A stretch of DNA of 64,000 bases from the NCBI GenBank assembly GCA_034663635.1, contig JAXDJH010000026.1:78328-142327 (forward strand). The letters are read 5' to 3'. This stretch comes from JAXDJH01 sp034663635 (GTDB lineage Bacteria; Actinomycetota; CADDZG01; WHSQ01). A program made the position numbers and the translations under genes. Positions within the stretch are counted from its first letter, which is position 1; the number at the start of each line of letters is the position of its first letter. Positions 32,706 to 42,300 of the stretch are shown here, in pieces. The notes beneath the pieces were generated by a model that saw only the letters and a list, made by a program, of their open reading frames with translations, did not search any database and had not been told where the DNA came from.

Positions 32706-35700
32706 CTAGAGCGTGAGCTCGAGGCCACGTTCAATGCCTACATCCTTGTCTCGGGATCGGCCATTGCGGCGGTTCTTTCCTTCGTCGATGTCACTCTCGA
32801 TCTGATCCTTTTCGTGGCGCTGTTCTGCGTTGCGGGGCTCGCCGCCTAAGGCCCGGTTCCGGTCCTTGACCCCGTACTTCTCTCGGTAGTCCTCGATCCT
32901 CAGGACCGTCTGTCGCCACGCTTCTCTCTCGGACGGTCGTTCCGGAATCGCCCCGACGGTTTTCTCCAGGTACTGCGGAAAGTCACTCTCTCGGTCGCGG
33001 AGCATCGCTCGGTTCCTGCGGCCCAACTCGTTCTCGATCTGCTGGACGCGGTTCACGAGAGGACTCTGCTGCTTCACCCAGTGCTCTCGATCCTTCTGCG
33101 CCCCAATGAGCTGCTTCTCCTCGTTCGCCATGTCACGGAGCTGCCGCGACAGGCGGTCCCCGACCTTGCCAGCGTCTTTGATGCGGTTTCGAAGCCGATC
33201 TACCTCAACCTTCCGTCGAGCCTTCGCGAGCGCGCCCATAGAGGCGAGTTGCCTCTCGGCGTCAGCAGCGATGCGGCGCTCACGGGCGGCGGCGGCTTGG
33301 ATTTCTTTGGCGTCGTCGAGGATTCGCGACAGTTCTCGACTCTGGTCGCGCGGACCGGCGGTCAGTCGTTCATAGAGCTGGTGTTGTTCCGCCTTGAGTG
33401 AAGCCGTATCGAGCTGACTGATGTGGCCGTTCGGATCGAAGGCCATCGATTTCGCTCTGCTCCGTTCGAGAGAACGTACGAGTTGATCCACCTCATATGG
33501 GCATTCGACCGCTCCACCGACCTCATCGCGGCCGCAGCCGTCGCCCATCACCACATACAGACGGTTCTCCTCACGGCCACGAGACATGGCTACGTAGCCC
33601 CACTCCCGATACAAGGAATCGTCGCCCAGAACGAACGCCCGGTCGGACGTCATGCCCTGCGCCTTGTGACCGGTGATCGCATACGCGTGGGTGACGTGGC
33701 CCGCTTCGAGATATTCGGTCGGCAGAGTAACCACACGGTCACCGTCAAGGCGGACCTCCAATCCACCGGCGGAGACATTGAGGTCCTCCACGACTCCCCG
33801 GCTGCCGTTGATGACGCCAAGTCCCCGGTCGTTGCGAAGGGTCATCACCTCGTCGCCGACGCTGAAGGACCTTCCGCGGAAGGTCAGTTCCTCGTCACCC
33901 AGAACGCCTTCTGCCTTGAGGATCGTCCGGGCCTTGTCATTGAGATCGGCGACGTCCGCCTTGCGTGCCGCGATCATCACCGCATGACCTTCTTGCGATG
34001 CCTGCCACCAATCAGCTACGAGTGCGGAGCGGGTCTCGGCAGCATCACTGCCGACGACGAGACGGTCGCGTTCGCCGTAAACCTCGACGGCCTCAGCGGC
34101 ACGACCTTCTCGAAGAAGCTCGAGCGCATCGCGCTCCCAAGAGTTGCTCTGGCGCCTCACCTCGGACAGCTCGATCGCCGCGAGTTTCCCTTTCAAAGCT
34201 CTGAACGCGCCTCCGGCCGCGATCTCCGGGAGCTGCTTGTCGTCGCCGACGAGCACGACCTTGGCGCCGCAGTCCTCCGCATGGTTCAACAGTGCGTCGA
34301 GCTGCCGGGTACCGACCATCCCGGCTTCGTCCACCACGACGACCGAGTCCCTCTCCAACCCGGACGTGTTCCAATCGTCGAGGTCCTTCATCAACGCGGC
34401 GATCGTGGAGCTTTCGATGCCGGAACCAGCTTCCAGCTCCTTGGCCGCCCGCGCCGACAGGGCACAGCCGATGATCTTCACCCCCGACGACTCCCACACG
34501 TCTCGTGCCGCGTCGAGGGCGAACGTCTTGCCGGCGCCGGCCTTACCAACCACGATCTCGACGCCCCGCCCGCTGCAGGTCAAGTCCTGAACCATCCGTC
34601 GCTGCTCGCGAGACAAGGAGCGTCGACCAGCCAACGCATCTTTAAGAGCGGACTTGTCGGCGACCGCCGCCGAATCGTCTTGCCGGCCGACCGCACGACG
34701 GATGAGGCGCTCTTCGAGTCGAAGCATCTCCTTGGTGGAGTAACGAGTGGCGTCGTTGACAGAAGGGACGAGCTGGCCGCTACCGAGCCTTAGCGATGTG
34801 GACGTGAGCAGGAAGTCAGACTTCGCGGCAGACAACCGAACCACGAGATCGGATTCGAGGAGCTTGTTCGCCTCCTTCTCGATCTGGGCGGCTGAAACTC
34901 CCGGGCCACGGCGCTCGCACAGAGCCTGGATCACTTCTCTGACCGTGAAGCTGCTGGCATCGCGGGTCAGACCTTCGGGGCCGAACAACTCGCCGGCGAG
35001 GACGGAGGAAAGGGGCCGATAGTTCGTCTGGGAGCGACCCAGAACTCGTTTCAGATCCTTACGAGTTAATCCGACCCTCTCAGCTCTTTGTTCCCACTCC
35101 GGCTGCAGCCCCTCTGGCCGCACGCCGTGGTCCTTGGCACGACGGGTATCGAGTGTCGCCACCTGCGCGGCGCGAGCACTCTGTTCGCCACGCTGCTCCA
35201 TGCGGATCTCGATCTCAGCGCGCCGCCGGGAGAACTCATCGATAGCGGCACGGGGTATGCCCTCGACCTCGGCCGTGCCGTTGCGGACCTGAGTCCATTC
35301 GACTCCGAGCCGCCGGGAAATCTCCTTGCGAAGCTGCGCTTGGTAGAGGTAGCCGGCGGTCTTGGCGTGGCTGTAGAGGAGACGGCCGTCAAGCGCGCTC
35401 CATTTGCCATCGTCACCATGGATCAGGTTGGCGACCAGGACGTGGGTGTGTAGTAGTGGGTCGCCGGCCCGGGAGGTGCGGTGACGGAACGCTGCCGCGA
35501 CGAAGCCGGTCGAGTCGACCGGGATGACCCCGTCCGTTCCTCGCCGGCCCACGGCGGTGTGGCGCTCTAGGTAGTCGAGGGCGAGCAGGACCGCTGAGTC
35601 GTGGGCGTTGATGATCTCGTTGGAGGCCTCCTTAGGCCCCAGGGCGTGGACCAGCGAGACCGACTTTGGGGCTCGGAAGGTGAGATCGAAGCCCGGCATC

Positions 35701-35936
35701 CGAGCCTTGTGTTGGCGATGGCTCACGGCTTCGCCGGTCGCCGGGTGGCGGCCCTCGAGGACCGGCGTAAGTTCCCGCTCCCGGACGTGACCTTCGAGCC
35801 CAAGATCGGCGGCGCCACCGCCCAGCCAGTAGCCGGGGGCCTCACCTGCGCCGAGGTAGTAGTCCTCGACCCCGCGGGCCACCGAGTTCAGGTAATAGTC
35901 CTGCTGCCCTCTGGCCAGTTTCCCGATGTTGAGCAC
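32706..35936 (-). CDS. MobF conjugative relaxase/helicase (TrwC/TraI-like)
   Basis: A 1076-residue MobF relaxase. The N-terminal relaxase domain opens with paired tyrosines (DYYL near residues 13-16 and again near 25-28) and has the metal-binding HTHV in DPLLHTHVLVANL (about residue 159). The second half is a TraA/RecD2-type helicase: Walker A GKAGAGKTFALDAA (about 462) and Walker B VVVVDEAGMVG (about 530), later motif THAYAITGHKAQGMTSD. The last 250 residues are coiled-coil-rich and charged. It would nick oriT and unwind the strand during conjugative mobilization. No coupling protein or T4SS is present in the element. The 414-base upstream gap is the best place for oriT. Confidence 0.9.
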   Translation of the reverse strand: MLNIGKLARGQQDYYLNSVARGVEDYYLGAGEAPGYWLGGGAADLGLEGHVRERELTPVLEGRHPATGEAVSHRQHKARMPGFDLTFRAPKSVSLVHALGPKEASNEIINAHDSAVLLALDYLERHTAVGRRGTDGVIPVDSTGFVAAAFRHRTSRAGDPLLHTHVLVANLIHGDDGKWSALDGRLLYSHAKTAGYLYQAQLRKEISRRLGVEWTQVRNGTAEVEGIPRAAIDEFSRRRAEIEIRMEQRGEQSARAAQVATLDTRRAKDHGVRPEGLQPEWEQRAERVGLTRKDLKRVLGRSQTNYRPLSSVLAGELFGPEGLTRDASSFTVREVIQALCERRGPGVSAAQIEKEANKLLESDLVVRLSAAKSDFLLTSTSLRLGSGQLVPSVNDATRYSTKEMLRLEERLIRRAVGRQDDSAAVADKSALKDALAGRRSLSREQRRMVQDLTCSGRGVEIVVGKAGAGKTFALDAARDVWESSGVKIIGCALSARAAKELEAGSGIESSTIAALMKDLDDWNTSGLERDSVVVVDEAGMVGTRQLDALLNHAEDCGAKVVLVGDDKQLPEIAAGGAFRALKGKLAAIELSEVRRQSNSWERDALELLREGRAAEAVEVYGERDRLVVGSDAAETRSALVADWWQASQEGHAVMIAARKADVADLNDKARTILKAEGVLGDEELTFRGRSFSVGDEVMTLRNDRGLGVINGSRGVVEDLNVSAGGLEVRLDGDRVVTLPTEYLEAGHVTHAYAITGHKAQGMTSDRAFVLGDDSLYREWGYVAMSRGREENRLYVVMGDGCGRDEVGGAVECPYEVDQLVRSLERSRAKSMAFDPNGHISQLDTASLKAEQHQLYERLTAGPRDQSRELSRILDDAKEIQAAAARERRIAADAERQLASMGALAKARRKVEVDRLRNRIKDAGKVGDRLSRQLRDMANEEKQLIGAQKDREHWVKQQSPLVNRVQQIENELGRRNRAMLRDRESDFPQYLEKTVGAIPERPSEREAWRQTVLRIEDYREKYGVKDRNRALGGEPRNAEQRHEKDQIESDIDEGKNRRNGRSRDKDVGIERGLELTL

Positions 35937-36350
35937 TCATCGCCCCAAACGCCGCAAAAGTTACATATCTGGAATTACTAGCATGTAATGCAAGTCTGTG
36001 CAACGTCCAATCGGGGTCCTCGGCCTCCGTACCGCATGACCCTTTCTATCTGGTCACCGTGTAGCCACTGATGAGGGACCAACTGCAATTGGCACCATGG
36101 TTTCTGCCGCAGGAGATGGCGTGTCTCGGCTACGCGCTTAACGGCCTGAGCTAGCCATCCAGACTCCCACCCCGCTTGTCGAGTCATTCGCCGACGAAGT
36201 GAACCGGGTTTGGCGGACCTGTTAGCCGTCGGCTGCACCCCCTGTGCCTGAGCAGAAAGAGCCACAACGGGAGCCGGAGGTCGATCTCTCTGTCGCGCCC
36301 TGGTTCATGACCCGATCCATTAGCAGCACCGGTCATGAGGGAGGCAGCTT
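35937..36350. other. Non-coding gap between relaxase and Rhs genes; candidate oriT
   Basis: A 414-base intergenic stretch between divergent genes. It contains TTACAT at 35961-35966 paired with ATGTAA at 35983-35988, and several short inverted bits such as CCAACTGCAATTGG. oriT of MobF systems often lies beside the relaxase gene, so this is the likeliest site. I see no clear small gene or RNA here. Confidence 0.35.
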
Positions 36351-39300
36351 GTGAGTTCCAGGAAGAGAGCACTCTTCGGATTCGTCACGACAATAGCCTT
36401 GGTCGCTGCCACTCTCCCCGCGACTGCCTCTCCCAGAGAGAACGCGGATCCCCTCCCCGAGCCAGGGCCTATCACCGATGAGATCGAGTCTCTAAGGACA
36501 GCGGTCTCGAGAACCTTCGCGGAGGCAGACGGAACCTTCACCACGGCTCTGTACGACTCGCCGATCAACTACTGGGACGGCGATGGATGGGAGCCCATCT
36601 CGTCTGCGCTGCGCCCTAGCCAGGAAGCAGGTTTCGCCTGGACCAACCAAGCGAACTCATTCGATGTGCATTTCAAGGACACTCTCGCGGACGGCTACCT
36701 CCGATGGGGCACAGGAGAGGACGCGATCGATGTCACTCTCGACGGCGCCGATGCAGTATCCGCCAGCGTCGATCGAAGCACGATCACTTACGGGGAGGCC
36801 TTCCCTGCCGTTGACCTCGACTACGAGGTGGCCGCCACGGGAGTTAAAGAAACCCTGATCCTTCAAGACGCTTCGAGCCCAGGCTCTTTCACTTTCCATC
36901 TGACTCGTGATGACGGTCTAAACGCAGAACAGCAAGAAGACGGAAATTGGGTAGTTACCTCTGCAGATAGTCACGAGTTGCTCTTCCAGCTCGGCCGATC
37001 ATTCGCCGTCGATGCCGTCAGCGATGGAAGCAGCGAGAGTGTGGGTGGGAACCAAGCCCAGGGTGACGAACCTTCACCGTCCTCCGTGGAGTCGCCCGAA
37101 CCTACGCCATCCGCGTCTCCTTCTCCGAGCGCGGAACCGACCCCCGTTCAATCGCAGACTCCTGGACCGGAGGGCCAGACCCCAACAGCTGGCCCTTCGT
37201 CGACATCGACACCGACCCCCGAGGCGACACCGAGCCCGACCGAGAGTTCAACCGTCGCCGAGAATCCGCTGGAGCCAGAGCCCTCCTTCATAGACGGCCA
37301 ACCCCATGCCTCGACCGAGGTCTCGTCTAACCCCGACGGGTCTCTCGACGTCACCGTGGCGGTCGATCCGGAGTGGTTGTCGGCTCCTGGAAGGACCTTC
37401 CCCGTATTCCTGGATCCGACCATCGAAAGCGTCGCCCGCTATAAGGACGCGACCTTCTGGTGGGACTGCCCCGGTTGCACCGCGACCACCAATGCGCAGC
37501 GGCTCCAAGTGGGAAGGCAGGCTCACATCTTCAGGTCCACACTGCAGTTCGATCTGTCGGGATTGCCGGAGACCGCTGACATCACGGATGCCAATCTCCG
37601 GCTCTACTACGACAACACCTGCCTTACCTCCACCGGAACCGGTCCTTGCATCAGCGATCACACGATCGAAGCCCACAGAGTCACCTACCCATGGGCCGAC
37701 GAGACCTCGATCCACACCCAAGACATCGGGTTCGACGCGGCCATCGAGGACTCGATAACGGCCGGATCGAGCTCAGCCCAGGGCTGGAAGGATCTGTCGC
37801 TGACTAATCTGGTTCGCGATTGGCACTCTCGAGATATCAGCAATTTCGGGGTTCTTGTCAAGAGAGATTCTGATGCCAGCGGTGGAGCGGTGCAGTATGG
37901 GATCCAGTTCCCATCAGGGAGCTTCACCGATTCGACCAAACGGCCTTATCTCGAAGTTACCTACGACGTTGACAGGATCCTTCTTAGAGAACCAACATCG
38001 CTCCATTCCAATGGAGCCGAGCTGAGCTGGAGCGGCTATCCCGAAGATGCCTCGGCATCATTCGGGTCCTACGAGATCCACAGATCTCTGCAACAGGGCT
38101 TCACCCCAAGCGACAGCAACCTGATCGGAACCATCTCCGATCAAGATCAGACGTCATTCATCGACACGACGGGAGCCGCGAATTCAGACTTCTTCTACAG
38201 GATCGTGTCTGGGAGCTACACGTCTAACGAGATTCGAGCATCGCTGCCGGCAGAAGGCCTCGGATCGGTCACTTTGCAACTGGACCCATCCGGAAACGCC
38301 ACGTACATCACTGGAGTTAACGGAGCCGGATGCACGAACTTCGGCTCCAAACCCGAGCTTCTGACAGGCAGCTCGGGGACATCCAAGTACCGCAGCCTCG
38401 TCAACTACGACCTCTCTCAACTTGCTCCCTCCAGCGAAGTTCAGAGCGCAACTCTGTCGTTGTGGCATCACCGCACGACGTTTGTGAACCAACAGACGAT
38501 CGAGGTCCGAAACCTCACGACACCTTGGGTCGAAGGAACAGGCGCGGGCACTTGCACAGGCGACGGCGCGACGTGGGAAGAGTCCGAGGGTGGGATCGAC
38601 TGGCGCGCCCAGGGGGGAGATTGGGAGACCCAGACCGCGGCGACCACTACTCATCAGGTCGACCCTGCCGGGTGGGATGACTTCAACGTCACTGCTTCGA
38701 TCCAGCGATCGCTCGACGGGGAAAGCACGACCGACGGTTTCCTGATCCGCCAGGTTGATGAGGCAAGCGGTGCCTTTGCCGCCTACGCTTCCGACGACTA
38801 TTCGTTGTCACCAGATCTGAGACCAACGCTCAGCGTCGTCTACGAGGACGGGAGCGTCCCTTCCGGGCCCGATGTGAGCATCTCTGGGCCTGATCCCGCC
38901 GACTGGGTGCGCGGAAACGCCGTCACCCTCACCGCCGACGCGGCCGATGATTCGCGGGTGGAGGACGTCACCTTCAAGGTCGATGGCACGGCCGTCTCCA
39001 CCGACACGAGCAAGCCCTTCTCTGCTGACTGGAATACGACCCTCGTATCCAACGGTGACCATTCGATCGTCGCAGAAGCCGTCGACGATGCCGGTAACTC
39101 GACTCAATCCGACGCTGTGACTCTGACGGTAGCGAACTCGGCCGTTCCCACGATCTCTTTGGGATCTCCGTCAGCTGGGGCGTCCATCACCGGAACTCAG
39201 ACGGTCACGGCGACCGTGACCGACGACGGCCCGAACCCCGAGGTAACTTTCTATGTGGACGGACTGAAGTTCGGTAGCGACACCACCGCTCCCTACGAAG

Positions 39301-42300
39301 CGAGCCTCAACACCCTCAATCAACAGCTCCCTGTCTATGACGGGACCCACGTTCTAACGGCCAAGGTTGTCGACGCCACGAGACAGTCCGCCACCTCGGC
39401 TCCCCGGACGATCGTCGTCGCGAACACGTCGGGGACGAAGTTCATCGCAGGGATCACATCCACCGACATCCCGGAACGGATGACCTACAACACGACAGGG
39501 TCCACTCCAGCCTATGGAATCGATGTCACCGTCGTAAATCGAAGCCTTCAGGTCTGGAACCTCAACAACATCGTCGTGCGCTATGCGTGGTATCGACGCG
39601 GGTCCAGCACGCCACTTGTGACGTCGAGCTCGTACGCCATTCCAAGTGGACTGCCCGTGCCTCCACCGATCCCGGTGCTCGCTCCCACCCTTAGCCGGAC
39701 CGTTCGAATCCCCGTCACTCCCCCAGACCCCGGCGTCGGAACTGCTCGCGGCGCGTACGTGTTGCGCTTCGATCTCTTCGATAGCTCAGCTCCTTCAGGG
39801 AGTCAGTCATTCGCATCAAACGGGAACGCCCCCGAGCGAAGCTCCGTGACGGTCGAACGCGATCTGATGGCTGAAGCGCTCGGCCTCGAGCGCTACTACC
39901 ACTACATCCCTAACTCACTCGGAGCGGGGCTCCAGTCGCTGGTCAACGCAGCGACTGGAAACCTCGTCCTCAACTGGCAACCGATGAGCTCTCCGGGGCG
40001 CGGCCTGTCCACGGCCGTGAGCCTCAACTACAACAGCTCGCAAGACGGATCCACTTCACCCGCGGGGAACAACTTCAGTTTGTCGATCTCTTCGATCGTC
40101 GAACTGGGGATGCATCTCGACGTCCATCCCCAGAACGCCGACACGATCCAGGGCCGGTCCAACCGTTACATAGACCTTATCGACGCCGACGGGACAGCCC
40201 ACCGGTTCGAGGGCCACCTCGCGACCGATGCCAGCGTCTACTTCACCGAGCCGCCGGGAGTTCACCTCTACCTACGTCGGTTCTCCGACACGAACCCGGC
40301 AAGGTATTGGGCTGCGACGCGTCCCGACCGGGTGACGTTCTTCTTCGATCAGGACGGTTACCCAACCGGAGCGGAGGACGCGAACGGCAACAAGCTCGAC
40401 TTCGGTCTCCAGACGATCCAGCCTTCCAACTCAGACCCGGGCCAGCAGAAGCCGACCAAACACATCGTGTCCGTCACCGACGCGGCGGGCACCGGCGGGT
40501 CCCCGGCGCCGAACCGGACCTACAACATCGTCTACTACGACGAGAACACCGCGCCTCACGCCCTGGTCCGAGGCCGGGTCGCGTCGATCGCCGATCACAG
40601 TGGGCACAAACTCCTGTTCTCCTATTACAACGACGGCAACCTCCGGCGCCTGACCGAGAAGGGCGGCAAGACCGCCACAGGATCCACCTTGGCCGACCGC
40701 AACATCACCTTCACCTACACGGATTCGGACGGCTCGGGCCCCGCGATAACGGGGGCCGCACAGCGCGCCAATCCCGATCCCGCTACACCGAACCAATCGA
40801 GCAGGGTCTATAGCGTCATCGACCCGCGGGGAAACGAAACCACGTTCGATTATTACGGCCCAACGACCGGACAGCTCCGCTGGAAACTCGAGTCGATCAC
40901 CGACCGGGCCGGCTCCACTACCTCGTTCTCATACGATCTCAACGACGCCGAGACGACCGTCGACGCTCCGCTCTCGCGCACCACCGTGTATCACCATCAA
41001 GACGACGGCTCGATCGACTCATTGGTGGATCCTTTGGGTCGGACGACATCGCTCACTTGGAGCAGTGACCGCCAACCGACTCTCGTCGAGTATCCCAACA
41101 ACACGACGACAAGCTTTGATTACAACGCGAACGGCTACGTCACCGACGTGACCGACGAGGTCGGCAACCACACGGTCCTCGAGTACGAGAACATCGCCGC
41201 AGATACGGCGGACTCGAGCATCCACTGGGGCGCTGGACGATCGATCCCGCATCTCAGCCAGCTGAGCGCGAAGACATCTCCGAACGGTGTCGCGACGAGC
41301 ACCAGCGGGGACTACAAGTGGGACTTCGACTACGACTCTGCGGGCAACCTGACCGACGTCTTCGATCCGGAAGACGGCCACACGATCTACGCGTACAACG
41401 CCGACGGAACGGTTTCGACGGCCACAGACCCGAGAGGGTTCCCGACGCTGTTCGAGAACTACGACGCGAATGGGATGTCGACCCGGATCACCGATGCTGA
41501 GGGCGGCGTCACCAAGCTCAACTTCGACGCCGACGGTCTCCTCCAGTGGGTTCAAGATCCCGAGCACCTCGCCTTCGAGACGAGACCGAATCCCACGCAG
41601 TACCGCACGTATCTCTATTACGACGCCTTCCACCGGCTCGGCAAAACCACGACGCCAAAGTCGACCGCACTCAAGGCGGGAACCCTGGTCACCCAATCAG
41701 TCACGTTCGATGCCAACGACAACGTCGTGGGGGCGCGCCAGCCGAGTTACACACCTCTTGGCCCGGAGACGAAGACGACGTACGACGCCATGGACCGGCC
41801 GACGCTCACGGTCGTCCCCGATACGAGCGTCGATCCGGCTGGCGAGAAGACGGCTTTCTCCTACGACACCGCTGGTCGCCTGACATCGACGACCCTTCCG
41901 AAAGGCGTCATAACCAGCGCGGCGGACGACTATCGGACGGAGGCCAATTACGACCTGCTCGACCGTGTCATACGAGCCAAGCGCTTCAAGACCGATGCTT
42001 CGGGCACTGTTGTCGAAACGGTAATCACACATTACTGCTACGACCTCGCGGGCGACCTCGTTCGGGTCACGGCTCCGAAGGCGAACCTCGCGACTGTCGA
42101 TTGCTCGGCCGCAGCACCTGCCGATACCTCGACGTTCAACTTCGACGACGCGCATCGGCTGCGCACCTCAACCGACCCTGAGGGAAATTTTGTCGGCTAC
42201 GACTACGACAATGATTCCAACACGAGATCCGTCACCGACCAGAACGGAAAGACGACGAACCTGTTCTACGACCAGAGAGGACTCTTGACCAAGAAAGTCG

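Noticed and set aside
33423..34793. 456-codon plus-strand frame opposite the relaxase
   Set aside because: Antisense of the helicase region; composition follows the complementary coding frame.
35978..36265. 95-codon minus-strand frame in the relaxase-Rhs gap
   Set aside because: Arg/Gln-rich, no ribosome site or family; the gap is better explained as regulatory or oriT.
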